58,051 nucleotides of DNA from Parcubacteria group bacterium GW2011_GWB1_44_7 (GCA_000999175.1 LCJJ01000004.1:1-58051); one strand, 5' to 3'; positions 31,540-41,296 are shown, counted from the first letter of the stretch. A program made the numbers and translations. The notes: generated from the letters alone by a model not told the origin.

Positions 31540-33048
31540 ATGGCTGAAGAAAAAAAAGAAAGAAAAGAAAAAAAATCCAGCGGCTTGATGGCTGATGGTT
31601 TGGATTGGATTTTGGTTTTGTTATTGGCGGTAATTTTATGGCGCGGTTTGGCTGGTAGTTTGGACGGCAGCGGCAATTTTTTCAATCGCTTTTTCTCTTC
31701 ATTGAATCCTTTTTCTAACAGCGCGCCACTCAATTCTTTTTATTTGGAAAAAAATGAAACACCGATTGGCAAGATGGTTTTTGACAAAGAAAATAGCAAA
31801 ACCGGCAAGATTGTTTATGGCCCAGAATTTAGAGCTGGCAAACGTTATTGGCTAGTAAATTATGATGATGGCACTAGCAGTTGGACATCGGAAAGCGCGC
31901 TAGGTGAACCGACGACAATTAAATTCAATCCGGGCGAAACGCCGGTGGGTTCGCGAGCAGTCGCTGGTGGTCCAACTTCGGTTTATGATAAACCGGGGGG
32001 GAAAATTATCAGCAAACAATTAGACGGCGCACCGGGCGCGATTATCAAGGGACCGGAAAATTTCGGCGGCAAAGATTATTTTTTTCTGGATTTTGACAAT
32101 GGCCCAGACGGCTGGGTAACGGCTGTTCAATTAACCGATGAAAATGGCATACCGATTAAATACGGTCCAACCGCCAAAGGTAGTCTCGTTATGACTGACG
32201 ACGGCAAAATTGGACTAATAACCAGTGGTCCGGAATTAAAAAACAATGAACGTTATTGGTTTGTTGAATTCCAAAACGGAGGCAGTGCTTGGATTGAAGA
32301 AAGTAAATTGTTTGGAGTTAAAATAAAAAATTTTGACACTGGTAATCAGATAATTGGCATAAAAGTGGCGGTGGCGCAAAGTTCGGCAGTTTATGATATA
32401 CCGGATAATCAAATTATTGGTTATCAAAAAAGAGGCGCCGGCGGCATAATTATTGAAGGTCCGACAATCGGCGCTGACGGCAATCGTTTTTGGTTTGTAG
32501 ATTTTGAAAACGGCGAAGATGGCTGGGTGGCGGAAGATAATTTATTTGTCGCCGTTGAACATCCTTTGGCGAACAAATTATCGTCGTTGGCGCGCTCGGC
32601 GTTGACTATTTTCAATCTTTTGCTATTAACCGTCATTACTTACACTGTAATCAGAATTATCCAAATTTCTTTTGCCTATCAACACAAGATAAAAGTTGAA
32701 GAAACAAAAATGAGAATTGGCCGCGAGGTTTCGCATCCGCGTTGGGAAAAAGTGCGCGAACATTTGTCTTCGGAAAATCCCAATGATTGGCGCTTGGCGG
32801 TGTTGGAAGCCGATATTATTTTAGGCGAAATGTTGGAAAAAATGGGTTACATTAAAGGCGAAACGATTGGCGACAAATTGAAAACGATTGAACAAAGCGA
32901 TTTTAATTCTTTGGACCAAGCCTGGGAAGCGCACCGGATTCGCAATATGATTGCCCACGGCGGTTCGGATTATATTTTAACCGAGCGGGAAGCCAAGCGA
33001 GTGATTGGTCTTTACGAGCAGGTTTTTAAGGAGTTTAGGTATGTCTAA
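31540..33048 (+). CDS. Membrane protein with four SH3-like repeats and a HEPN-like C-terminal domain
   Basis: The 502-residue protein begins with a basic cytoplasmic tail and a membrane helix (LDWILVLLLAVILWRGLAG, about 20-40). Residues ~65-345 contain four SH3-like repeats, each ending with a (W/F)(L/F)V(N/D)(Y/F)(D/E)(D/N)G...W motif. A second membrane helix (about 350-375, LTIFNLLLLTVITYTVI) returns the chain to the cytoplasm. The last ~110 residues are helical and include HRIRNMIAHGG, an R-x4-H motif (Arg468-His473) as in HEPN domains. The SH3 repeats probably bind cell-wall or glycan outside. I know of no function for the combination. Confidence 0.65.
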   Translation: MAEEKKERKEKKSSGLMADGLDWILVLLLAVILWRGLAGSLDGSGNFFNRFFSSLNPFSNSAPLNSFYLEKNETPIGKMVFDKENSKTGKIVYGPEFRAGKRYWLVNYDDGTSSWTSESALGEPTTIKFNPGETPVGSRAVAGGPTSVYDKPGGKIISKQLDGAPGAIIKGPENFGGKDYFFLDFDNGPDGWVTAVQLTDENGIPIKYGPTAKGSLVMTDDGKIGLITSGPELKNNERYWFVEFQNGGSAWIEESKLFGVKIKNFDTGNQIIGIKVAVAQSSAVYDIPDNQIIGYQKRGAGGIIIEGPTIGADGNRFWFVDFENGEDGWVAEDNLFVAVEHPLANKLSSLARSALTIFNLLLLTVITYTVIRIIQISFAYQHKIKVEETKMRIGREVSHPRWEKVREHLSSENPNDWRLAVLEADIILGEMLEKMGYIKGETIGDKLKTIEQSDFNSLDQAWEAHRIRNMIAHGGSDYILTEREAKRVIGLYEQVFKEFRYV

Positions 33049-33068
33049 AAAATTACTAATTTTTAAAA

Positions 33069-33713
33069 ATGAAAATCACTAAACTTGGTCATTGTTGTTT
33101 AATTATTGAAAACGGAAATCTGCGGATTTTAACTGATCCTGGAAATTATTCGACTGGACAAAATGATGTTAAAAATATAGACATTATTTTAATAACGCAC
33201 GAGCACGCGGATCATTTACATTTGGAATCTTTAGCGAAGGTGTTAGAGAATAATCCAAACGCGAAGATAATAACAAATCAGGGAGTTGGCGCTTTATTAG
33301 ATAACGCAAAAATTAAATATCAAATTGTTGGGCATGAACAAAAGGTTTCATTGGAAAATACTTTGATTGAAGGATTCGGAAAAGACCATGCGATTATTTA
33401 TCCGACTTGGAAAACGGTGGAAAATACCGGTTACTTTATTGACAACAAATTTTTTTATCCTGGTGATGCTTTTTACAAATTGCCAAAACCGGTAGATATT
33501 TTAGCGCTCCCAGTTGCCGGTCCTTGGGTAAAGATTTCTGAAGCAGTTGACTACGCATTATCAGTAAAACCGAAAATTAGTTTCCCGGTGCATGACGGAA
33601 TGTTGCAGAAAGATAAATTAGGCGCCGTCCACGGTGTTCCAGAAAAAATTCTCAAAAACAGCGGCATTGATTTCATCATTATTAACGAAGGAGAAACAAA
33701 AGAATTCAATTAG
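33069..33713 (+). CDS. MBL-fold metal-dependent hydrolase (UlaG-like)
   Basis: The 214-residue protein has the metallo-beta-lactamase fold. The metal motif is LITHEHADHLH (HxHxDH, about residues 41-46). Further ligands are likely in FYPGDAFY and in FPVHDGM. The short KITKLGHCCLIIENGNLRILTDPG start is typical of UlaG-like hydrolases. The substrate is unknown. Its downstream side borders the second PaaX/Cas2-like unit. Confidence 0.85.
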   Translation: MKITKLGHCCLIIENGNLRILTDPGNYSTGQNDVKNIDIILITHEHADHLHLESLAKVLENNPNAKIITNQGVGALLDNAKIKYQIVGHEQKVSLENTLIEGFGKDHAIIYPTWKTVENTGYFIDNKFFYPGDAFYKLPKPVDILALPVAGPWVKISEAVDYALSVKPKISFPVHDGMLQKDKLGAVHGVPEKILKNSGIDFIIINEGETKEFN

Positions 33714-33731
33714 TTTTTAATTTCTACAGAT

Positions 33732-33767
33732 TTGCACCTAAATTTGCGATAGCAAATTTAGGTGCAA
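33732..33767 (-). repeat. GCTATMGC-core palindrome, copy E (upstream flank of PaaX/Cas2-like gene 2)
   Basis: A perfect 16-bp stem is formed by TTGCACCTAAATTTGC (33732-33747) and its complement (33752-33767), with tetraloop GATA. On the minus strand the centre reads ATTT-GCTATCGC-AAAT, the same 4-8-4 layout as the other copies. Confidence 0.9.
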
Positions 33768-33814
33768 TGATATAAAATAAAGACGGAATTTAAAAAGCTA
33801 AAAAGCGAACAACC

Positions 33815-34366
33815 ATGAGATATGAAAGAGTTAGTATAAAAAAGAAAATTTTAATCTTGCTTTTAGGCGGACTAGCACTTGGTTTGACTCATTCACCAAA
33901 ACGGTATTTCAATATATTGGGTGAGATGACAAATGAATGGAAGGGAATTAAAAAATCCAGCGTCAAAAGAACAATAAAAAGTTTGTATCGCATTGGTATG
34001 CTAAAAGAAGTGAAAAATCAGGATGACACAATCAGCATGATTTTAAGTGAAAAAGGTAAAAAAATGGCGGAGATTTACAGCTTGGACAATCTTAAAATCA
34101 ATAAACCGAAAAAATGGGATGGAAATTGGCGGGTGGTGATTTTTGATATTCCAGAACGAATTAAAAAAGTTAGGGAAGTATTTCGAATGCATTTACTAAA
34201 CATTGGGTTTTATGAATTACAGAAATCAGTTTTCGTTTGCCCTTTTCCATGCATCGAAGAAATAAATCAGATTATTGATTTTTATGATATTAGTGAGTAT
34301 GTACGGATTTTAATGGCTCATTCAGTGGATAATGAGGATGAATTAAAGAGTAAGTTTGGTATTTGA
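33815..34366 (+). CDS. PaaX-like winged-helix/Cas2-fold protein, copy 2
   Basis: A 183-residue paralogue of the protein at 22860, with the same parts in the same order. These are a hydrophobic N-terminal stretch (about 10-24, ILILLLGGLALGL), a winged-helix-like region (SSVKRTIKSLYRIGML, then MILSEKGKKM), and a Cas2-like domain (KKWDGNWRVVIFDIPER, IGFYELQKSVFVCPFP). The conserved Asp is D111. Identity to copy 1 is strong only around the WRV(L/V)IFDIPE block, so the two are old relatives. A -10-like TATAAA lies near 33770. It stands alone between two palindromes, with the MBL gene and pilD outside. Confidence 0.75.
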   Translation: MRYERVSIKKKILILLLGGLALGLTHSPKRYFNILGEMTNEWKGIKKSSVKRTIKSLYRIGMLKEVKNQDDTISMILSEKGKKMAEIYSLDNLKINKPKKWDGNWRVVIFDIPERIKKVREVFRMHLLNIGFYELQKSVFVCPFPCIEEINQIIDFYDISEYVRILMAHSVDNEDELKSKFGI

Positions 34367-34412
34367 ATTGGAAGTTGGACACATAAGTCATAATTGTGAC
34401 AAATTTTGATTT

Positions 34413-34446
34413 TGCACCTAAATTTGCTATCGCGGAATTAGGTGTG
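34413..34446 (+). repeat. GCTATMGC-core palindrome, copy F (downstream flank of gene 2, partly degenerate)
   Basis: The outer stem CACCTAA (34415-34421)/TTAGGTG (34438-34444) encloses the 16-base ATTTGCTATCGCGGAA. The inner part keeps only GC/GC plus two wobbles. The left arm TTTGCACCTAAATTTGC is identical to that of copy E. Confidence 0.85.
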
Positions 34447-34558
34447 GTTAATGATGTGAACACAATGAAAACGAAAATGTAATCATGTGTAATCACGATT
34501 ATTCCAATTATTATTAGGTATTATTAGAATGTATTGGAATGGGAATTCTTAAATGTTA

Positions 34559-34567
34559 TGTTATAAT
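34559..34567 (+). promoter_or_regulatory. Extended -10 promoter of pilD, leaderless
   Basis: TGTTATAAT (TGn-TATAAT) ends seven bases before the ATG at 34575. Just upstream, ATTCCAAT (34501-34508) and ATTGGAAT (34533-34540) form an inverted repeat that could be an operator. Confidence 0.6.
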
Positions 34568-34574
34568 ATTTTCA

Positions 34575-35333
34575 ATGATTTATCTGTGGTATTTTTTTAT
34601 TTTGGCAATTGGGGCAGTAGTGGGCAGTTTTTTGAATGTGGTTGCTTTGCGATATGGGACGGGCAAATCGCCACTGACCGGTCGGTCGCTTTGTCCAGTT
34701 TGCGGCAGAAAACTTTCTATTGTTGATTTGGTACCGGTTTTAAGTTTTGTTTTTTTGCGCGGCAAGTGCGGCAATTGCCGCGCTAAGATTTCTTGGCAAT
34801 ATCCGCTGGTGGAAATTTTAACCGCCATCGTTTTTCTTTTTTTATTTCGTTCACCATTGGCATTAGTAGCTTGGTGTTTTTTGATCATCATAATGATTTA
34901 CGACTGGCGACACAAAATTATTCCTGACGGTCTAGCTTTGATTTTTGGCGTTTTGACTTTCTTAATGGCGATTTTAAATAATCTTGGCGGCAATTTATTT
35001 CCGGCCTTGCTTTGGGGGCCGCTATTCGCCGCGCCGTTTTTCTTGCTCTGGTATTTTTCCAAAGGTAAATGGGTGGGACTGGGCGATGCCAAACTCGGCT
35101 TAGGATTGGGCTGGCTTTTGGGTGGCAAAAGTTTAGATGCTTTTATTCTTGCTTTTTGGCTTGGCGCAGCGATTTCGTTATTAATTGTCGGCTGGCAACA
35201 CTGGCAAAAAAATCAAGGGGGGCTTACAATGAAAAGCGAGGTGCCTTTCGCTCCTTTCTTATTTGCGGCAACATTTCTGGTTTATTTTTTTCACATCAGT
35301 CCTATTAAATTTATTAATTTCTTATTTCATTAA
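34575..35333 (+). CDS. pilD: Type IV prepilin peptidase/N-methyltransferase
   Basis: The ATG at 34575 is chosen because of the -10 box seven bases upstream; an ATG 36 bases earlier precedes the promoter. The 252-residue membrane enzyme has the cysteine-rich cytoplasmic loop (C40, C43, C65, C68) and catalytic aspartates D110 (IYDWRHKIIPDG) and D171 (GLGDAKLGLG). It removes the prepilin leader and methylates the new N-terminus. It is followed by four pseudopilins, starting with an overlap of TAATG. It makes the cluster a type IV pilus or competence-like system. Confidence 0.92.
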   Translation: MIYLWYFFILAIGAVVGSFLNVVALRYGTGKSPLTGRSLCPVCGRKLSIVDLVPVLSFVFLRGKCGNCRAKISWQYPLVEILTAIVFLFLFRSPLALVAWCFLIIIMIYDWRHKIIPDGLALIFGVLTFLMAILNNLGGNLFPALLWGPLFAAPFFLLWYFSKGKWVGLGDAKLGLGLGWLLGGKSLDAFILAFWLGAAISLLIVGWQHWQKNQGGLTMKSEVPFAPFLFAATFLVYFFHISPIKFINFLFH

Positions 35334-35959
35334 TGTTACAAATCACAAATTACAAGCTACGAACTGAAAAAGGTTTTACTCTTGTAGAAACCTTGGCAAC
35401 ACTTGGAATTTTTATGTTTATTACCCTGATTGTTTTTGTCGGCAATAATCGTTTTAATAACACCATTCTTTTGACCAATTTGGCTTATGATGTTGCTTTG
35501 ACGGTAGCTCGAGCGCAATCCTATGGTGTTAGCGTTAAACAATTTGGTAGCGGCGGGGAAAGTTTTAACGTGGGTTACGGCGTTCATTTTCGGCTTTGCG
35601 GCACAACCGCCGACATTAATGAATCAGATAATGTTTCTTTCGTATTGTTTGCTGACGTTAACCGCAATCAATATTACGAAAAACCGGATGAATTTTTGGA
35701 ACGCTATCTTATTCGACGGGGTAACGGCATCAACAATCTTTATTGGCTTGATTCTTTCGGCAATGCCAATTTGCTTGGCGCTGGCGGCGCGGATATTTCT
35801 TTTGAGCGGCCCGACCCCGACGCCAATTTCGTTTTTTTTGATTGCGACGGCAACATTGTTTCTCACAATGCCCGCGCCGTTCGAGTGGAAGTAATTTCGC
35901 CGGCCGGCATTATCAAGAATATTAATATAGAAATTACGGGTCAGATTTCTGTTCAATAA
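35333..35959 (+). CDS. Type IV pilin-like protein (GspH/FimT-type)
   Basis: A class III signal is present: a charged leader ends in EKG, then FTLVETLATLGIFMFITLIVFVG, with Glu at position +5 of the mature part and a ~20-residue helix. The 208-residue protein has a globular domain rich in Phe, Asp and Gly. It includes a VLFADVNRNQYYE-like loop, as in pseudopilins with D-loops. PilD should process it. It starts inside the stop of pilD. Confidence 0.85.
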   Translation: MLQITNYKLRTEKGFTLVETLATLGIFMFITLIVFVGNNRFNNTILLTNLAYDVALTVARAQSYGVSVKQFGSGGESFNVGYGVHFRLCGTTADINESDNVSFVLFADVNRNQYYEKPDEFLERYLIRRGNGINNLYWLDSFGNANLLGAGGADISFERPDPDANFVFFDCDGNIVSHNARAVRVEVISPAGIIKNINIEITGQISVQ

Positions 35960-35960
35960 A

Positions 35961-36500
35961 ATGAATAACAAAGGTTTCAGTTTAGTGGAAATTTTGGTGT
36001 CTATCGCCATTTTTTCAGTGGTAATGGTAACTGCCGCCGGCGCATTGTTGACAACCATTGACGCTAACCATAAAGCCCAAGCGATTCAATCGGTGATGAA
36101 TAATTTAAATTTTGCTTTGGAAAGCATGTCTCGAGCGATTAGGGTAGGTGATACTTATCACTGCGGCGATTCAGGTTCTTTGGTTAGTAATCAGGTGCCA
36201 AGTGATTGCGCCGGCGGCAGTGATTTTTTCTCTTTTAGAAGGAGCAATGATAACAAAACTGTTTATTATTATTTGTCGGGTTCGCAAATTGTCCGCGCGA
36301 TAGATGCCGCCGGCGCATTGGCGATTTCCGCGCCGGAAATCATGATTGAAAACCTAAAATTTTATGTTCAAGGAGCCAGCCTTGGCAGCCAAGCGCAGCC
36401 AAGAGTAACGATTGTCATTCAAGGATACGCCGGCGCGACGGAAAAAATTAAAACGCCGTTTAATTTGCAAACAACGCTTTCGCAAAGAATGCCCAAGTAA
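35961..36500 (+). CDS. Type IV pilin-like protein (minor pseudopilin 2)
   Basis: The leader MNNKG is cut before FSLVEILVSIAIFSVVMV, which gives Glu+5. The 179-residue protein continues with a long N-terminal helix (HKAQAIQSVMNNLNFALESM). The body contains two cysteines, in YHCGDSG and PSDCAGGSD, that could form a disulfide loop. It is a normal-length minor pilin. It starts 1 base after the previous stop. Confidence 0.85.
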   Translation: MNNKGFSLVEILVSIAIFSVVMVTAAGALLTTIDANHKAQAIQSVMNNLNFALESMSRAIRVGDTYHCGDSGSLVSNQVPSDCAGGSDFFSFRRSNDNKTVYYYLSGSQIVRAIDAAGALAISAPEIMIENLKFYVQGASLGSQAQPRVTIVIQGYAGATEKIKTPFNLQTTLSQRMPK

Positions 36501-36517
36501 TAAATTTATAATTACTA

Positions 36518-37063
36518 ATGACTAAGAAAAATAAAAAAGAAAAAGGAGGATTTACGTTGGTAGAAACACTGGTGGCAATCGCGATATTGCTGCTAGCCGT
36601 GGCGGCGCCGTTATCGTTGGCAACCAAAAGTTTAAATTCTTCCGTTTTATCCAAACAGCAGATTACCGCCAGTTTTTTGGCGCAAGAGGCAATGGAATAT
36701 ATCCGCAATGTTCGTGATGAAAATGTTATTAAGCATGGCGATTGGTTGCATGCCGACAGCGGCATTCAAAATTGTTTTAATGGGAAATGTATCGTAGACC
36801 CGACAATTACTTCTGGCACTGACAATATAAAAAAATGCCAAAGTGGCAATTGTCCGCCATTGCTCTATCGGCAATCAAACGGCGTTTATAGTTACGATAC
36901 CGGTGTTGGCACCGATGATTCCATTTTTACCAGAGTGGTGGAAATGGCTGATGTAGTCAATGACCGCGAGATAGCGGTTATAGTAACAATTTCATGGTTA
37001 GGTCCAAACGCCGCCGCTTATAAAGTTATCGCCCGAGAAAATTTAACTAATTGGCAGTATTAA
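36518..37063 (+). CDS. Type IV pilin-like protein (PilV/GspI-like)
   Basis: The leader MTKKNKKEKGG precedes FTLVETLVAIAILLLAVAAP, with Glu+5. The conserved SFLAQEAMEYIRNVRDEN block is typical of PilV-type minor pilins. Four cysteines lie in the middle (QNCFNGKC, KKCQSGNC). Length is 181 residues. It sits in the same operon, 17 bases after the previous gene. Confidence 0.85.
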   Translation: MTKKNKKEKGGFTLVETLVAIAILLLAVAAPLSLATKSLNSSVLSKQQITASFLAQEAMEYIRNVRDENVIKHGDWLHADSGIQNCFNGKCIVDPTITSGTDNIKKCQSGNCPPLLYRQSNGVYSYDTGVGTDDSIFTRVVEMADVVNDREIAVIVTISWLGPNAAAYKVIARENLTNWQY

Positions 37064-37096
37064 AAACTTAAAGTTTAAAGCGAAAAACTAAAAATT

Positions 37097-37588
37097 ATGA
37101 TTGGATTGTTTAGCAAAAAAAATCGGGGATTTACATTGTTGTTCGCGGTGCTGACGGCTAGTGTTTTGTTATCGTTGGCTTTAGCGATTTTTAATCAAAT
37201 CTATAAATCGTTGCTATTGTCTTCTGATTCGGGCGTGGAATGCGCTTTTTATTGGGATTTGAAACACGACCCGATTAACAGTTTTCCCAATAGCATTTTT
37301 GCCACTTCCTCATATTCAGTGAATTACGGCGGAAGCAACCTTATTTCTTGCAACGAACAAAAATTTAATCAAACTTGGACGGTGACATCAGATTTGTTTT
37401 CGGCCACAACAGTATTTAACTTATCATTTAGTGATGGGATTTTCCCCACCGAAGGTTGCAGTGAAGTAACGGTCAATAAAACAGTCAGCGGTGATAATAT
37501 TTTTACCACTATAGAATCGCGCGGTTATAATATCTGCGACGCCGGCAGCCCAAGAAAAGTAGAACGAGCGATTCAGGTGACATATTAA
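37097..37588 (+). CDS. Type IV pilin-like protein (PilX/GspK-like, no Glu+5)
   Basis: The 163-residue protein begins MIGLFSKKNRG, then FTLLFAVLTASVLLSLALAIF. The leader-cleavage glycine and the helix are present, but Glu at +5 is missing (F-T-L-L-F), as in the GspK/PilX-type tip subunits. Cysteines occur in VECAFYWDLK, NLISCNEQK, GCSEV and YNICDAG. It completes a PilD-pseudopilin cassette and probably sits at the tip. Confidence 0.75.
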   Translation: MIGLFSKKNRGFTLLFAVLTASVLLSLALAIFNQIYKSLLLSSDSGVECAFYWDLKHDPINSFPNSIFATSSYSVNYGGSNLISCNEQKFNQTWTVTSDLFSATTVFNLSFSDGIFPTEGCSEVTVNKTVSGDNIFTTIESRGYNICDAGSPRKVERAIQVTY

Positions 37589-37631
37589 ACTTAAAACTAA
37601 AAACTAAAAACTCAAAATTAAAATTTTTTGA

Positions 37632-39662
<2,031 letters not shown>

Positions 39663-39675
39663 AAATGCCAAATAA

Positions 39676-39759
39676 TTAACGATATTTTTTGGCAACCAAA
39701 ACAACCAAGACGAAAGCGATTATCAAGAGACCGATGAGAATGTAAGCGTTGATAGACAT
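39676..39759 (-). CDS. Membrane microprotein, 27 residues
   Basis: An ATG-started frame on the minus strand encodes MSINAYILIGLLIIAFVLVV, then LVAKKYR. It is one membrane helix with a basic end. The next microprotein upstream has the same shape (LLVLVAKKQN at the end). Two related, separate ORFs with the same ending make chance unlikely. The function is unknown. Confidence 0.5.
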   Translation of the reverse strand: MSINAYILIGLLIIAFVLVVLVAKKYR

Positions 39760-39774
39760 ATTTTTTAGTGATAT

Positions 39775-39876
39775 TTAATTTTGTTTTTTAGCGACTAAAA
39801 CTAGCAAAGTGGCGGCGATGACCAATAAAGCGCCGAGAGTGTAAAATGTTGTCATAAAGTTAGCAATATTATTCAT
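39775..39876 (-). CDS. Membrane microprotein, 33 residues
   Basis: The minus-strand frame encodes a protein starting MNNIANFMTTFYTLGALLVI and ending LLVLVAKKQN. It is a single-helix peptide similar to the neighbour at 39676 (shared LVLVAKK). It lies 15 bases from it. The three small genes 39676-40077 look like one short operon. Confidence 0.5.
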   Translation of the reverse strand: MNNIANFMTTFYTLGALLVIAATLLVLVAKKQN

Positions 39877-39882
39877 AATGAT

Positions 39883-40077
39883 TTATTTTATTATTAATAA
39901 ACTAACAATCCAACAAAATATTGACAAAGTTATTCCAGAAATAATCGATAACCAATTAGCGCTTTGACCTATCAATGGTTCAACCAATATAGAAGCAAGA
40001 AATACTTGACCGGCATCACGCAAAATTTCCGCTATTGCCGATATTCTGGGTTTCGTGATAGTAAAATTCATAATCAA
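39883..40077 (-). CDS. Small two-helix membrane protein, 64 residues
   Basis: The frame encodes MIMNFTITKPRISAIAEILR followed by two hydrophobic stretches (DAGQVFLASILVEPLIGQSA and SIISGITLSIFCWIVSLLII). It is six bases upstream of the 33-residue microprotein on the same strand. A second ATG two codons later (MNF) may be the true start. I do not recognise a family. Confidence 0.5.
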   Translation of the reverse strand: MIMNFTITKPRISAIAEILRDAGQVFLASILVEPLIGQSANWLSIISGITLSIFCWIVSLLIIK

Positions 40078-40123
40078 ATTATATTTCTTTTTTGTTTGAA
40101 GTCAATTGATGATGTGGACAGGT

Positions 40124-40152
40124 TTGTTATTTTTGTGTATTGGCGGTAAAAT
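40124..40152 (+). promoter_or_regulatory. Sigma70-type promoter before a tiny ORF
   Basis: TTGTTA (40124-40129) and TAAAAT (40147-40152) are 17 bases apart. The next ATG is at 40159, six bases further, so the transcript would be leaderless. It faces away from the three small genes on the minus strand. Confidence 0.55.
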
Positions 40153-40158
40153 ATCCCT

Positions 40159-40230
40159 ATGGAAATAGTAACTATTCAAAAAATCACTATTTTTGGCATT
40201 CTCGGAATCTTTTTTTTGGGAAAATATTAA
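40159..40230 (+). CDS. Tiny hydrophobic ORF, 23 residues
   Basis: The frame MEIVTIQKITIFGILGIFFL, then GKY, follows the promoter at 40124-40152 by six bases. It has one membrane-like helix and a basic end, like the microproteins on the other strand. Only the promoter position supports it. Confidence 0.35.
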   Translation: MEIVTIQKITIFGILGIFFLGKY

Positions 40231-40272
40231 AAAAACAAAATTTCTTCTTTCAAAATTTTTCCGAATATTTAT

Positions 40273-40312
40273 CATACACTAACTTTATGCTATCGCAGTG
40301 AGTTAGTGTGTG
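40273..40312 (+). repeat. GCTATMGC-core palindrome, copy G (solitary)
   Basis: CATACACTAACT (40273-40284) pairs with AGTTAGTGTGTG (40301-40312) with one wobble. The loop TTATGCTATCGCAGTG is again 16 bases with the core at positions 5-12. Arms differ from all other copies. Confidence 0.85.
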
Positions 40313-40337
40313 GGGAATTTATGAATAAAATAAAGTA

Positions 40338-40363
40338 TACCCCGACACGCGAGTGTCGGGGTA
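40338..40363 (-). terminator. Rho-independent terminator of the orphan gene at 40398
   Basis: TACCCCGACAC (40338-40348), loop GCGA, GTGTCGGGGTA (40353-40363), with a T-rich tail on the minus strand. Confidence 0.75.
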
Positions 40364-40397
40364 GTGAGGAAAAAGATAAAGGGTCAAAGGCAGTGTC

Positions 40398-41093
40398 CTA
40401 GTTTCCGGAGAAGTTGCGGAAGAAAAACCGGGAAACAGCAGCCCACCCGCAGGCGCGGCCAAACGAGTACTGGCGGACATCCCACCTCCTATCAGACCGG
40501 CGCACAGAGACAACCGAGACGCTTTCTCCGTCTTCGTTGTCCACGAAGAAGAAGTTGGCCCAGCCGTTAGTTAGCAAACCAATGTCTTCGCCGTTCTCTT
40601 GGCGCTCAATGAGCGCTTCAATAGCGGGGAGAGTGGTCGTGTGACCTCGTCCCTTGAGGAGCTTGGAGAGGGTCTTGATGTCTCCCGAAACCCCGAGGGC
40701 GTTCTCGGCCATTTGCTTGAAGGTTGCGGCTTCCGTCAGCCTGCAAGGCGTGAAATTGCTTTCCGGCTGTTCCCTTTGAACCTTGGGCAAAAACTTGTCC
40801 AAGTCACCGTCGCGGTGGTAATACCGCCCTCGGTCCGTGAAGCAATCGGCGGTGGTTTTGGCATTCACCGCGCCAACCGTGATGGTTTTGAGCAACTGAA
40901 CAACAGACTTCACCGTCGTCTCCACCCGGGTTTTGAGGGTTTCCACGGCTTCGTCGAACTTCGCCCAAAATGGGTGCTCATTCCTCTGGATCGCGTCCTT
41001 AACCTTCTCTTGGTTGGCTACATCCTTGAGCCGTTTGATCTGAAGCGCCGCCAGTTCAAGCAACTGGTCAGCTGTCGCTGGATTTTTATTCAT
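40398..41093 (-). CDS. Hypothetical protein, G+C-rich orphan
   Basis: A 231-residue product that I do not recognise. The first half is helical and charged (DQLLELAALQIKRLKDVANQ, KFDEAVETLKTRVE). The last third has alternating strands (WANFFFVDNEDGESVSVVSV, then RRSDRRWDVRQYSF). Base composition and codon use are visibly G+C-richer than neighbouring genes, as for the gene at 7054. It has a strong terminator 35 bases past the stop, which supports expression. The long plus-strand frame over the same DNA is judged a shadow. It could be an acquired gene. Confidence 0.6.
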   Translation of the reverse strand: MNKNPATADQLLELAALQIKRLKDVANQEKVKDAIQRNEHPFWAKFDEAVETLKTRVETTVKSVVQLLKTITVGAVNAKTTADCFTDRGRYYHRDGDLDKFLPKVQREQPESNFTPCRLTEAATFKQMAENALGVSGDIKTLSKLLKGRGHTTTLPAIEALIERQENGEDIGLLTNGWANFFFVDNEDGESVSVVSVRRSDRRWDVRQYSFGRACGWAAVSRFFFRNFSGN

Positions 41094-41159
41094 TCGGTAA
41101 TGCCACAGCCAATAACTGATCGTGTATCTCGATGTGAGACCTTATCGACTGATACTTGA

Positions 41160-41207
41160 TTGCGGAAGACAAACCATTTCATCAAAAAAACGGGTTGTAT
41201 TCCGCAA
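41160..41207. other. Inverted repeat upstream of the orphan gene
   Basis: TTGCGGAA (41160-41167) and TTCCGCAA (41200-41207) are the outer arms of a hairpin; ACAA/TTGT continue it inward past a mismatch. It lies 66 bases before the start of the gene at 40398-41093. A third TCCGCAA follows at once. It may be an operator. Confidence 0.45.
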
Positions 41208-41296
41208 CCAAATCCGCAATTTCAAGGTTCAAAAAACTGCCAAGAGTGTAGCAAGTATTAGGCAAGTTGTCAATAGAGAAACAAATCCAATAAGAG

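Larger units (their letters stand above)
33732..34446 (+). mobile_element. Putative unit: PaaX/Cas2-like gene between cognate palindromes (unit 2)
   Basis: Copy E, the gene at 33815-34366 and copy F form a unit of about 0.7 kb, the same size as unit 1. Both palindromes carry the ATTT-GCTATCGC loop subtype and share the TTGCACCTAAATTT arm, but point in opposite directions. Mobility is inference. Confidence 0.4.

Noticed and set aside
40599..41159. A 186-residue plus-strand frame opposite the orphan gene
   Set aside because: It is the antisense of a frame with a clear terminator behind it, and its sequence looks like a G+C-driven shadow.
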